64,000 nt of DNA from Liolophura sinensis (lineage: Eukaryota; Mollusca; Polyplacophora; Chitonida; Chitonidae). Location: NCBI RefSeq assembly GCF_032854445.1, contig NC_088295.1, forward strand, positions 48,283,385-48,347,384, read 5' to 3'. Every line of letters begins with the position of its first letter. The first letter of the stretch is position 1. Below are positions 12,311 to 25,109 of this stretch, one piece after another. The notes below the pieces were generated by a model. It was not told where the DNA came from, ran no database searches, and was given only the letters and a program-made list of their open reading frames with translations. Made by a program: the position numbers and the translations under genes.

Positions 12311-12848
12311 TGATGGTACGATGATGGCCTTAACCGGCTTCCGTAATGAAGCCCTCCGGAGACGCTTTGTAGAGAACATGACATCAAGCGTGTAACATTT
12401 GTTAAGAGCAGGCATGACGCCATAAATCACAAAATTCAGTATAAAAGCAGTACAGGTTATACTTTAAAAAGATAGTTAAAAGGGTGAAAAATAAACCATT
12501 TTAGAAGTCTACTGAACCTTAATTAGCTACAAATGAAATATGCGGTTAGAATTCCATACACAATCATACGGCAAGAAACATAACATGAACCACGGCATAT
12601 ATAGCTGAATCATATCTTGCACTTGCTGTGCATGCATCAGATAAGGGGAGTTTTTTTTTCTGTTTTTCTTGAATATTAATCATCTTTCCTATATACTGAA
12701 CAAAAACAAACGATTTCTTTGAAATCATATATACATACCCTTTAATTAATTTGAGGCTCTATTAAGTAATGTAACCTTATCAATGAATGTGTAGCACGAT
12801 AAAATTTCGCGTTTTTTTTTTTTTTTTTTTTCTTTCTTTCTTTTTTAG

Positions 12849-12897
12849 CCATTTTGAAATATATCCTGCAGGTATAAAAGATGTTGATGTAATCCTG
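12849..12897 (+). CDS. Candidate internal exon, unknown gene
   Basis: A long polypyrimidine tract (12,811-12,846) ends in TTTTTTTAG. Then come 49 open bases and the donor CCTG|GTAAGTAGG (GT at 12,898-12,899). The product is HFEIYPAGIKDVDVIL, entering in phase 2 and leaving in phase 0. Both splice sites are strong, but no partner exon was found nearby and the peptide is too short to identify. It could be a fortuitous cryptic exon made by the T-tract. Confidence 0.25.
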
Positions 12898-14593
12898 GTA
12901 AGTAGGTTTTATACAAGCTCGCGTGTTCTGAACGTGTAATTGACGAGTTCTGGTGTAGCGCTTTGCTCACATCAATTATAAGGGACCCATCCACCTATAG
13001 CGATATAGACCAGACCTAAAAAATAGTTTAAAAAAGCCTTGCCGGTATTATTTATGGTATTTACTACTTCTATACGTAAGCCCCAGGGTAGATTTTTCTT
13101 TTATAGATGATGAATATTTAGTTGCTTGAAAAATACACACAACAGCACTGTATACAGATCTTATCGAGAAAGATAAGTGCGCTGGCTACAGTCTGCCTTA
13201 ACAATCGCATTACAGCATGTCATAAGCTGTTGTCCACTTAATTTGTCAGCGATATGCATTGCTCTCTATAAAGGCTGTACACAATGAAATCCTATTTACC
13301 CTTCGGCTTGAAAATTTCAAAATCAAAAGATTCACACCCCAAGCCAGGAAATGTATTTATATATCGGTGCACTATAGTTGTCATGCCTTGTTACCTTGGA
13401 ATAGGTTAAAGCCGGTGGAAACAATCAAAATAAAATTTAATTATAAAGACGCCTTTTTCTCATTTGTTCATGCAGGTAGAGTTTTTCAGAAAGCCTTGTA
13501 CAGCGATGTCAAATGAGTAAAACAAAGGATTCAAACCAATTTATTTTCTTTAAGTTGACCAAACAGTGTTCGCATGGATTGTTCGTTAAATGTGTGTAAA
13601 AGTAGCCGCAGGTTTAAGATATTATAAATAAACATGAGAGTTCCCTTGATCAGTTTGTGGGTTGGGGATTTTGGGGAGGGGGGTGGGGTAGGGTGAGAGT
13701 CATCGTCGAGTGATTGTGGAGCTTGTTGTTGAACACTGTCCCGGCTTTGATGTGTCGAATTTCTCCGCACCCAATGCATGCTCTCTGGGTAGGGTGGCAC
13801 TAAACGGCCCACAGAGGTCCTATGGCACTTCAAGTGTTCTTTCATCAAGTTACTTGAGGATCACACTTACATTGAGTTTGTTGCTGCGATGAAAAATCTG
13901 TGTAACCGACGTCTCACGATGGTTTGTCAACAGTTTTGTTGTGCATTCGATTGTCACACGTGCTACTATGTTTCTGTCACTGGATTAATTATTTATCACA
14001 TCTATTGTCATACGTGTCACAGTGGTTTTGTCGCCAATTTCATTCTTTGTGTATCAACTGTGATATGTGCCACGATTGTTACAATAACATGATTTTCGGT
14101 GTTTTGGGGTTTTTTTTAAACTTCCTTCGTCATACGTGTGCTTTCCTGAAATGTGTACCTGCATAGGACAGGAATATATATCGATTGACTTATGAACTAT
14201 TTCGATCATCTTCTTCGAAGCGATTGAAAGTTGCATGTATTAATTCATCTACAGGTATTTCCCGCGTAATGCCCCCAATAGGCCATTTTGATCTTTCAAT
14301 GTCTGTTAAAATACATTTACGTTCCTTTGTGAAAATGCAAACCTATACTGATGACATTTTCCCTTAGCCAGACTGTGGTATTTTGCACTAACGGGAGAGC
14401 ATCTTAACCTATATTTTAATGTTGGAAAGGCTTCCACATGGGAATGTTGACAAGACGCTTTGGTTGAAAACTTTAGCTTACAATCAATAGGAAAAAAAGA
14501 CTTGTTTTGTTAATTTTAAGCCTCACCCAGTCACATTTCAAGACTTTAGACCCCTTTACACAAAATGCCTATTATGTAATCACACTGAACTGT

Positions 14594-14775
14594 ATTATTT
14601 ATTCATTTATTTGATCGGTATTTTACGCCTTACTGAAGAGTAAGACTTATACGACAGCAGCCATGCAGTATTATGGTTGGAGAAATCCACGACCATCCCG
14701 TAGTTTTCCAGCTGACCTTCCCACATACGACCGAGATGAAGCCAACAAAAGCTGGATTTGAACTCACAGCCGGCA
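14594..14775 (-). repeat. SINE family A copy, diverged
   Basis: The plus strand shows TTCATTTATTTGATCGGTAT, TTTACGCCTTACTGAAGAGT and a body ending with GGATTTGAACTCACAGCC, the reversed B-box region. The A box is missing. Confidence 0.8.
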
Positions 14776-15462
14776 TTATATACATTGCATCTCATTATAT
14801 ACTAACACCTTTATAATATACATGCATATATACATGTATAATTATTTTCTGGCTTGTCGGAACATCCGAGGCGAGAGGATTCACTGGAATCCAAATACAC
14901 TCCGTAAATGTGTCTTTTGTTTGAATAGTTAGGCTTATACATGTAAGCCTTTCCTGAGTTTCAAACTGTCGAGTTACCGTAGTTCACGTGTTATGCGCGT
15001 GTGTCTTTGGTTTATAATTCGCATCGCAACATATGTATTCTCCTTCAACTGTATATGTACTGCGCATGTCAGCGTAATGTTGCAATGAATACCGGAAGTC
15101 TAATCTCTCTCCAAAATGTTCCTGCCTCTTTGCATGTTATGAATATTTCTAATACTGAACGTTTCCGCCAAAACTAATTCGAGCTCCGATATTTGTGTAG
15201 AATATTAAATGTTTATTCCTGCCCTCGCCATGACAATTTCTTGGCAAGCTGGTAATGTAGTACTCATGTCCTAAGGGAAGAATGGTCAATCCACTTTGGA
15301 GCCGAGTCGCCAATGTGCGGGAAAATGTACCCAGCTGACATCATATCCACCACTCCAAAAACTGGTGGGAGAAATGCCATGTCATGTATACATTATCCAG
15401 GCATTTATCTAAATGTATGACATGTATACGATTTTCTCCGTATTACGAATCTAACTTAGGAT

Positions 15463-15812
15463 TTATTTGTTTATTTATATGATTGGTGTTTGACGCCGTA
15501 CTGAAGAATATTTCGCATATACGACCGCGGCCAATATTATGGTGGCGAGAAATCGGGCATGCAGAGCCCGCCGGAAACCCACGACCATCTGGAGGTTTCT
15601 ATCTAAGGACACTATATGCCCACAAATAGTCGGCCATTTGGCTACGGTTAGTTATGTACTTAGCTGATTGGTGATTAACTTCATGAAAAAGTTTTCTTCA
15701 AGAATTTTTCACTTGTGTTGCGATGTAAACCACTGCACTTCGCCATGCAATCCGGAACAGAGAAATCTGGATTCGAACACGCGACAATCCAGCGTGTTAA
15801 CCACGTTTGAAC
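15463..15812 (-). repeat. SINE family A copy, interrupted
   Basis: The tail and body are at 15,463-15,605 (TATTTATATGATTGGTGTTT, ACGCCGTACTGAAGAATATT). After about 145 unrelated bases, a tRNA-like end follows at 15,750-15,812 (GGATTCGAACACGCGACAAT, GCGTGTTAACCACG). It may be one interrupted element or two neighbouring ones. Confidence 0.6.
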
Positions 15813-17055
15813 CAGCAGTTGCCTAGTTATAGTAAAGTTAGCTTACGACGTGCTCAAGAACTTTTCATTTAGACGTTAGTCAAGTTTATAACAATATAAC
15901 ATCCGTGTCATTCGAATCAGGCTGAACACGGTCTCGATGCATGGTATAACACAGGAACAGAGTTCTCAGACAGGTGGTGCTTGTAGCATGCAATTACATG
16001 CCAAGCTGGAATTTTAATTAAATATTTCAGTGATGTATATGTAAGTGCTATCAGTCGAATCTAAACCTCGACGCAGAATGCATTTCATCACTAAGGTTAA
16101 GTATTTATCATCGCTTCGGAGCAAGTACTCCTAGCACGTATACGGCAGCCCTAATTAAATCCTTGGGAACTATATAGACAGCTGTCATGAGTATCTAATG
16201 ATATTTGCCATTGTACTCTGAATTAGTCCCCTGAATATGTATACATATCACAGAGTGTCTAATTAATATGCATAGAATGTCTAACAGCTAATAGTCTTTA
16301 ACATGCTACACATGGTAGATGTAATTAATGAAGAAATCAGTCCGTCAACAGATTTTTTTTGCTGGTCCTGCTGAGAAAAGTTACAAACCAAGGTGAAAGC
16401 TGTCTTTATTTATTCAATCAACGCCAACAGTAATGAATGTATTCATTACCGACCCATTCACTTCTTTAATTACTCGATCGTTCATTCACGTGTGACGTTT
16501 TTTCTCTTTTTTCTGTTTTTTGCTTGTGTATAGATTCATATAAGAGACTTAAGTCGTCCGCATGTCGCATATCCTCTTTTACGGCTCTTTACAATCACGG
16601 TTAATATACAGTTCCCGTTTATTGGTAAAAACGTTACTTTCTCGTATTTCCTTTCAAACACTTCATTCAATCAGTCAATCAGTCGTTCCTTCATTCTTTT
16701 TTCTTTTCACAAACTAATTCAAATCGTCTTTCATTAACTATATGTATATTTATCCTGGTCCAAAAATGGAAAAGGACGTGACTGTGATTTATACATAGCG
16801 GTGATCACATACCATCACCCCTCAGTCCCGTCCCTCGTCGTCAGTATGTTCATGCCTGTACATATACAGCGACGAGTTTTCCTAAATATAAATATGACTG
16901 CAATCATATGAGTATGGCGTGAAACAATAACCAAATAAATAAATAAATATCACGGTAGACATTCCGACAGATACATGTATCAAGTAGCTCAATATCGCGT
17001 TAGTGAGAGTTCGCAGTTTTTTGAAGGATGCTCACGTTAACAGTCGTCCTATCCA

Positions 17056-17490
17056 ATGACTAGCTTTGATACCCTTGGTATTAGTCCCACTACCCTTAGT
17101 TTTGGCCCCACTACTATTGTTTTTGGTCGCCCTACCCTTGGCTTTGATCAAAGTCCCACTGCCCTTGACTTTGGCCCCATAACCCCTGACTTTGGCTCCA
17201 CTACCCTTGGCTTTGGTCCCACTACCTTTGACTTTGGTCCCACTACCCCTGACTTTGGCTCCACTACCCTTGGCTTTGGTCCCACTACCTTTGACTTTGG
17301 TCCCACGACCCCTGACTTTGGCTCCACTACCCTATGCTTTGGTCCCACTACCTTTGACTTTGGTCCCACTACCTTTGACTTTGGTCCCACTACCCTTGAC
17401 TTTGGTCCCATTACCTTTGACTTTGGTCCCACTACCCTTGAATTTGGCCACACGCACAGTTTGGTTTTCCTTACTATTTATACTATGTAG
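17056..17490 (+). repeat. 21-bp minisatellite with 63-bp higher-order unit; FG-rich open frame
   Basis: The unit is TTTGGTCCCACTACCTTTGAC or a variant. Three 63-bp higher-order copies start at 17,170, 17,233 and 17,296. Diverged units extend left to ~17,070 and right to ~17,452. Because 21 is a multiple of three and the unit lacks stops, the plus frame is open for 144 codons (repeat FGPTTFD / FGSTTLG). A second plus frame and one minus frame are open for about 100 codons each. FG repeats recall nucleoporins, but being open in three frames argues that the openness follows from composition. No signal peptide, splice site or homologous domain is present. Confidence 0.85.
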
Positions 17491-20413
17491 CATTTCGTAA
17501 AAGTCAACTAAAAAGAAATTAACAAAACTCAGTGAGAGACAAATGCAAATAAAATCATCAAAAATTGGCGTGAAATACTCAACCCTAATACAAGTTCAAC
17601 TATCACCTGTATTGCTCCTTGAATCGAATAGATTAATTTATTTTAATTTGATTGATAGTTCACGCAGTAGGTGATAGTATTTGTTCACCACGATAACCTC
17701 CAGGGTACAGGAAAGTGTTCAGAAAATCTTAATTCTTAAAACAAATAATAAAAAAACGTAAACAATAACGGGCGTATTTTAAATGGTTACAAAATAACAG
17801 AACAGAAATAACAGAACCAGTATTCTTCAGTCCTTCTGCAGATCTAAACTGCTTTGGGCATGTGTATACTATTATCTAGCTTATCCCATGCTGAAAACTT
17901 ATGTCATGTATGCTCTAAAGCTAAACCCTTGTGTGTTTAGGTTTGTATTGTATGGTGGTCTTTTCTGACCATATAACTGTTTGACATTTAATATATACGG
18001 TTTGTCATAGATTTCTGAATTTAAAATGCATGTGGGCCTACATAAAGAGCAATGAACGCAGTCGCCGAATATATTTTGAAATGTATACCCCTTCAAATAA
18101 AAAAAATACTGACATGAGGCGGGTGTTTTGAAAGTAATTTGTTAGATTTGAAAAATTACTTTATAAAAAAAAATAGATAAATCGAATTATTTTTCTAAGT
18201 GTTGAATAGTCTTTCATCTGCATGGTACGTACTTCATTTTAAATTGACAAATTTTATATCAAGTCGCCTTTCTGGTAACATAACCTTAAAACGGTCTTGT
18301 GCCATTAGTTGAAATATACACGAGGTATCGCTGTTGTCACACCAGATGTGGCAAAGGTCAACTCACCCTTTGTTTATGATCATCAAATTGACTGCATGGT
18401 TAAACTCCACAATATACTGCAAATGGGGGATTACCCAGGCAAAGCACCATCGTGATTCCGCCATATACAGAGACTAATAGCACAGAACATTCCGCCTTCA
18501 TGGCTAAGCTCAAGGTGATAAAAGTCTAAAGAAATGAAATTTAAAATGGCATCTTTTACATTATGCTCATGTTTGTAGTTTTAGGACACTCTATAAGCCT
18601 TTTGTAATGTATGCATGCGAGATACTTTTGTCGGATTTGTGCAAAATATAAATCATTTCTTCCCGCAAACAAACAATCTTAGTTTGACTTTGCTAACAAA
18701 CAGTCTATAATGAAACGTACATGACTGTGGTAAAACACTCGGGTAAAATGATGAGGAGATTTGCTCCTCTGGAATACAGCAACGTCTTAACTACGCAGAC
18801 CACATCAATTAACATAACACATTCAGACGTAGAATCAGACTTTCATAAGTACTACAACCTTCAGCAGTTAATCACAAATTTCAGATTAAAAACAAGATCA
18901 AATAAATAAATAGTTTAAGCCTATACCTCACGAACTCGTTGGCTCAGCTGTTTAAAGCGTTATTCAGGTCATAGCTGGTTGGCCTTATACCAATAATACA
19001 AGTACCCCCCAATTTTGTCCATGCAGGTGTCGCTGCTTAGGCTGAGCCTTTAAGTGAGTTTTCTCAGATAGTGAACAAAGCGAAGTCCTTCAGCATAAAC
19101 CTGACTCTCTTGAAAGCAAGATAGTTTTAATTTTGAACGATGTTAACCCCTATACATGAAAAGATCAGATAAAAAAATTCTAAGAAAATGTTCAACAAAA
19201 CTACGAGGGCTTATATAATGCAAGAGGAAGCGGATCGTGATGATTACCTTTCAATGTCCAGGTCCCACGAAACACGGACTGAATTCTGTGTGGAATATAA
19301 GTATCTGTATATCCATGTTTCACTTTTAATATGCCTTTATCGCAAAGTCGCGAGAGTACATTCCAGAGCAGGTAAAAAGGGGACTATTGATTTAAATATA
19401 GCGTATGTACCTAAATTTCCCCTCAAACTTCGCCATAGAATTCTATGTTCATTGTAAACTACAGAATGAATAAAGGAACTTGGAGTTAAGGATCACTTAT
19501 TCAAATAACATGCATTTCAAGTCCATAATTATCATACACTTGGTCCGTGACTCTAAGACACAGAGCAGTTTTACGTGAGTAATGCCGTCAGACGTCAAAC
19601 CAATTTCCAAACTTATAAGGCGGTGATCAATTTTCTGTGTGAAGAAGTCAAAATGCCTTATACAATGTTCATAGAAACATATACAGTCAGATGTATATGT
19701 ATTCCCAAACGAAACAGCTAACATCTTTAATGAAAACCTGAGCGAAATATCTCCATCCATCAACTACAGGACGTGGCACTATGCGACGACTATGCAGGGA
19801 TATAAAAGGGTGCCGCATGCGCATTAAACCAGAACAACTGGCAGAGGGTCACACATAACCGGTAAAATCAAACCTGCCGTCAGTTTACCTCAGTTAGGAA
19901 ATTAATTCTAAATGTTCATGTAAATTCTTTAAAAAGTATCGACATAAAATTCTCCTGGCATGATGGTTTAAGCAGAGTAAGAAGAAAAAACCCTGCAGAG
20001 ATGGTATCTGACTCCTGGTTATAGGTATAGAATTCCTGAACTTACATATTTTATATTTGGTTTCAAATGGTTTTAGAGCCCCGCCCCCGCCCCCCCCCCC
20101 CCCATCCCCCGCCCCCGTCATTTCTTCACTCACAAAAGAATAAAATAAAACCCGCACAGATCATACGTGGTCCTTTCAGGCTTCTGCATTTGTCGATCGA
20201 CATTTAACAAAATGGATAAGCTTAAGGACTGCTCGGTGTGGTTTTGTTTGCTATAATGCGTGCTGTTTTAGTGAGGAAGCACTATACAAACTACAAAATT
20301 CCATCCCTCTTCCGTAAAAGACGCCGGGAACTGATGCTAAAACAGACAAGCGCAACTACAACTCGAGACCAAAACCGTCAAAGTCGATCCGGAAAGTCGA
20401 TACAAACTTTCTT
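17491..20413. other. Gene-poor interval
   Basis: AT-rich sequence without credible exons. A homopolymer C tract (about 16 C) lies at 20,089-20,104 within a CCCGCC-rich patch. Confidence 0.6.
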
Positions 20414-20625
20414 GTGGGCCTCCATGGCTCAGTTAGTTAGCGCGCTGGCGCAGCGTAATAACCCAGGAGTCTCTCGCCAATGCGATCGCAAGTCCAGCTC
20501 ATGCTAGCTTCCTCTCCGGCAGAAAAAGGTACGCCAGCAACCTGCGGATGGTCGTGGGTTTCCCCCAGGCTCTATTCTTGATATACGGCGTAAAACACCA
20601 ATCGAATAAATAAATAATAAATAAA
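20414..20625 (+). repeat. SINE family A copy with internal deletion
   Basis: The intact head (GGCCTCCATGGCTCAGTTAG) is followed by a shortened B-box region (CGCAAGTCCAGCTC) and part of the body. The segment between CAGGCTCT and ATTCTTGATATACGGCGTAA is deleted. The tail is AATAAATAAATAATAAATAA. Confidence 0.88.
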
Positions 20626-21419
20626 CATTCTTAGAAGATATGTCCAGTGTATTCTATATAGGAAGACGAAATTTGTAAAAAGTGGGAAAGATTTTCAAAA
20701 CTTGATCTTTTCTGAGTCACCTCTCATATCTTTTATCTAATATCACTCTGTGGATTACAAAGACTGAAGTCTTTTTGATCAGAATTTCAATCAAATAAAT
20801 AAATTTAATTTTTTGAACTACAAAGCTTTTTTTCACCTATGATGCATCAGCATTATTTAAGTTCTATCATGATGGTGTCTCATAGTACAGCGGATCAGTT
20901 CTAATGCCACCATATTTATACCGTTGCCTCACTGAAGTTTCAAACCGAAGAAACCAGACACGACACGATCCACCCTGTGCCAATGTATTACGACTACATG
21001 GGGCGTTATATCTGGTGTCTGCGCTTCGCAATCTTTGCATGAATGAAACCATGTTGGGCGTGGCGGTATAAATCAGTCAAAGAACCAGGTCGGTAACAGG
21101 TCAGTGGCTCATGATTGATGTACATATTTGCGGGACTAAACACTTTTTTATCTGAAGCCTGTAGGTGTTATACCATAGCATTTATTTTTATAAATAACAA
21201 AAAATCGATTCCCTTTCTGTCATTTAATTAGGTGGCATTTTAAAATGTTTTCACACTCTAAAACGAAAAGGACTTATAAAATTGGGCTGATAAGACAAAC
21301 GGACTTAGTTAGATCACGAGATACTGGTAATAATTCAAGATAAGTTCATAGCTCTGCACACTATTTTAAATACGGCGTGTTTATTTTTATCGCTTTTGGC
21401 GAAAGTCAGCAAAGCGGAA

Positions 21420-21974
21420 CATCCTTCTTGCCCTAGTCTCTCTAGCTCTCCCCCACACTCGTCACGTTAGCCTGTCGACTCTCCCCCTCGGGACAAGAAA
21501 ACATCAGACAACACTGGCTGATCTAAGCGGTAGATGGGTCTGAGTCGTGGATGAGGTCTTCTCGGTGTGCTACTGCTATAAGTACAAACCACATGACGAT
21601 ATCTTCAAGATGCTTGCTCACGTAAGACGACTTTGTCTCGTGGAGTCACGGAAGGCACGCCAAGGAATACCGGTGCTCTGTTCCCAAAGCTACCACGCGA
21701 TGCATTCCTGAAGGATCGTTGTTTCTAGAGGAAGCGGTTCCTTTGAGGAATGTGCTAGGTCAGTGACGCCATGTTGTTTTGACTCCAGGTTGAACCAGAG
21801 AAAAGTTCAACCTACGGGGACGGCCGTTTCACAAACCTTCTTCAAAAAAAAAAAAACCGTTCAGTATGTCAAACTGGTGGATCAGGTCGCACAGAAACTT
21901 GTTATTTTGTCGAATCTGGATAATCCTGAGTTTAAAATGGACGACAGAAGCCTCTCGAGGCCAGGCTTATCTAG
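21420..21974 (+). promoter_or_regulatory. Possible promoter and first exon of a plus-strand gene
   Basis: A GC-richer island ends with TCTAG|GTAAGTATAC (GT at 21,975-21,976), one of the best donor matches in the window. A second donor-like site, CTCAC|GTAAGAC, lies near 21,620. ATG at 21,936 gives MDDRSLSRPGLSR before the donor (phase 2), but the exon may be entirely 5' UTR. The next well-supported plus-strand gene is the SUEL-like protein, whose 5' exons are otherwise missing, so this may be its first exon. That link is inference. Confidence 0.35.
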
Positions 21975-22034
21975 GTAAGTATACATTTCTTACTAGCTTT
22001 TCACCATGTTATCAGTATCAGCTAGTGATACTGC

Positions 22035-22150
22035 TGTGTAGTGCGCTTTGTGATACACACTGTATAGTGAGCTTCGTGATACAGACTGTATAGTGCGCTT
22101 TGTGACACAGACTGTATAGTGCGCTTCGTGATATAGGCTGTATAGTGCGC
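22035..22150. repeat. 26-bp tandem repeat, ~4.5 copies
   Basis: Units of TGTATAGTGCGCTTTGTGAT plus ACAGAC start at 22,035, 22,061, 22,087 and 22,113, with a 12-base partial unit to 22,150. It lies 60 bp after the donor at 21,974. Confidence 0.92.
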
Positions 22151-23878
22151 ATAAAAAAAACCACGGCACGGTGGCATTCATTTTGTGTTAGACGCTCATA
22201 GCAACAATCTCTTATCAACTTTAATCAACTCCCCGTGCTGACATTCCATTTAAAAATAAATAAACTTTAATCCGCTAATCCATTGTGTCGCTCCCATGCC
22301 AACGCACGAATTCATTATTTAACAATTTATAAAGTATTTCTCGCAACGAGGTCCAAATAGCACCCTAAGGTGACTTTCAGTGTTAATATGGTTTTATGAT
22401 TCATAAAACCTCGCATAACAAAAAGGAAGTCGAGGATATCACGTGTGCACATGTTTTAATTGTATGCCTCAAAGGAAACTTACACCTCGACCGCACAAAA
22501 CTAAACCACTCTATAAATCTATAAATGGTGCAGATTTGCGTTATTTCGCTTTCGGCTGAATATCATTCCGTTAACATAGCTATTAAATTCTACCCCTGGC
22601 TGTACTTATACTAATGGAAATTCAGATATAAGTTAAATTTAGTGGAACAATACAGGCATAAAACTGTCCCCTGCTAGACACAATCGCTGAGCCCTTAAAG
22701 CCAGTTCTGTGAAACACCGTTTAATGATATACGGTGAAACATTAAAATATTCATGATCCGCACTTATGGCCGGATGAATTCAGAAGAAAAAATGCAAAGA
22801 TGTTTTAAGACACACTTTTAATGACCTCGGCGGTTACAAGGTCATTCATTTCCGCAAGTATTAGAGCTAACGTACAATCAACCGAAAATGTAAAATAATT
22901 GCAAGAATTTGTAAACTCTTCTAAATTTGTAGCAGCATTACAATTGCTTTACCCGAAAATGTAAAAAAAAAAACACCTCATAGAAAAGTGTAAACGGGTA
23001 AACCTATGCATTAGCAATTGTAAAAAGGTACCTGAAAATGTAAAGTCTAGCGGTTTAAAAAGTTTAGAATCTAATGGTAAAATCAAGCAATCGCTTTCAG
23101 TTCCATCATCCAAAATGAACGTGTGAAATAACCATTAAAACGACAGAAAAAAGAGTGTAATGAAAAGCTCCTAAACACAGATAATCTCACGTCCGGTTCG
23201 GATCCAGTAATCGCCAAGGATTAGTGTGCAGGAACTAGATACTGGCATTGACCTTTGACCTTGATTTGTACGTTACAGGGTCCAGTTTCACAAAGACGTC
23301 GTTCGATAATCACAGATCGCATGGTAATAGTCACGTACAAAATATCGTATGACATATGTGTGATAAAAAAATATGTCACAAGGGAATTTATCCTCTTACT
23401 TGTTGTTAAAAACGGATTACTTGGCTCACGCAATAAACTCAGCATGTCTGTTGGAAAGACGTCAGGAAACGTTTCATACAATATTCCGGTGCCGCAAGAA
23501 AACACCATGATGGTTAAACATTTTCGAGAAAAATTTGGACAACGTTGCCTGTTTGCATTTTCGGGTATATACTATACAGTTTTAAGAGACAAACATTTTA
23601 TTCTTGTCCGGTCATAAGGTTTTTTTTTTTTTTAACTAATTCTATGATTTTACGAATTCTTTTACATTGTTATTATCATCTTTATTGTTATCTTTTGTAA
23701 TTTTTTTTTTACATTTTTGGTTTGTACCAAGTATCTCCAAGAAAATTTCCTGAAGAAAAACATGTGTTAATGTAATGACTTTATCATTACGTTTAACAGG
23801 ATACTCCAAGAATGTTCTGTCATTTTGAGATAATGTGCAAGCTCATCCTTTCAAAATAAAATGATTCTACATAACGCA
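22151..23878. other. Gene-poor interval
   Basis: No coding exon recognised. 22,880-23,060 is notable only for repeated AAATGTAAA-type words. GTTTCACAAAGACG near 23,284 resembles the end of a dispersed repeat, and no full element was delimited. Confidence 0.5.
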
Positions 23879-24162
23879 TGTGATCAAATCCGGGTCGGGT
23901 CATACCAAAAATGGTATAGTTGCTACATCGCTTGGCGCTCAGCACTGAGAGATTAGAGCAAGGAAACGGGACTGGTTGGCCCCTTGTCAGTATTATGTGA
24001 CTGGGTGAGGTGTCATGTCTGGTGTCTTCGGCTTGATACTTCAGTGACGGCAAAGTTTTGGCGGCATGGAGTCGCCATGCCAAAAGAAGACAAAGAATAT
24101 GTACACGACTCTTCATTGTCTGATAATATAAAAAATGAGTACGACATTAAACCCCAAGCATA
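23879..24162 (+). repeat. SINE family B copy, 5' truncated
   Basis: It begins at the B-box region (GATCAAATCCGGGTCGGGTC). It then runs through the family body (CGCTTGGCGCTCAGCACTGA, GTGTCATGTCTGGTGTCTTC) to the 3' end GTACGACATTAAACCCCAAG. The A box is missing. Confidence 0.85.
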
Positions 24163-25109
24163 ATATAAAACGCATGAAATTGATTGCATTTCAGATATCC
24201 CTGTACAATGGAGTACATCTGATGTCTGTTGTTTATTCGTTTCCATTAATACGGTTAAGTGAGATTATATAAAAGACTCTTGCCTGCAGGGGGTCTAAAG
24301 TTTAAGTCTTGAAATACATAATTACGTAATTGTGTGTCATGCAACAACTGGCAGGGAACATAAATGGCATAATTGAATGCATTGTAAGTTAATTAAATGG
24401 AAATTTTGATTAGATTTATTGAGACAGTTTTAATTTGTTTACGTGAAATCCAAATATAGACCTATCAAAGACAGCGAGAGTAATTTCTGACGTAGGGACA
24501 AAAATGGCCTGTCGAATCCAGGAATCCACACATTTTAATGTTATTTTAATAATTACGTTTCCTTATTGATCCGTTTAAAGACTTTGTTAAGTCGGGTTTG
24601 CCATTTTCAAAAATTTTTCATGAGCCTTCAGACTTACATGTAATTAATAAAACGGATATATTACTTCTGTAAACATGTAATTGTACTTTTAATAGTTCAA
24701 AAGAACACATTTATAGACTTAACAATCTCATTTGGAACTTTGGGAAGTTCATTTAATTAGTATAATTGTCGTTCCTTGGAGTATCAGTTTCAGCATATGG
24801 GTATAGATATACAAAGATTTGTCAGTTATGCACGGAGATATGACTGCTCACAAACTGTAATGAGTCGCAATAAATAATATATATATAAATATGGGACGCT
24901 ACTGTGAGCAACCCCAGATTGATGTACATAGGTTCAAAGCTCATCGCATTGTTTTAGGCTAGAGACGATATTGCGAAACTTATTTACCTCCAAATGATAA
25001 ATACATATAAATAACTATATATGGATATATGAATGTATATGTTCAGGCTCTCTGCATGCGTAATGGCTTTGTAAGAACTTGGATGTATAAAACCCGGACC
25101 TTAGTGTTA
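24163..25109. other. Gene-poor interval
   Basis: AT-rich sequence with no credible exon, RNA gene or repeat seen. Confidence 0.5.

Larger units (their letters stand above)
12898..17069. other. Gene-poor interval with SINE remnants
   Basis: No coding signal apart from short chance frames. It contains two minus-strand SINE A copies (listed separately), and 16,790-16,950 ends in GGCGTGAAACAATAACCAAA plus AAAT units, which looks like the 3' end of a diverged SINE. Confidence 0.6.

Noticed and set aside
12182-12430. Minus-strand frame through the 12.1 kb minisatellite
   Set aside because: Repeat-driven openness, no start context or splice sites.
23255-23617. 120-codon plus frame, with a 95-codon minus frame opposite
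   Set aside because: No domain, no donor or acceptor context, and open on both strands as expected by chance.
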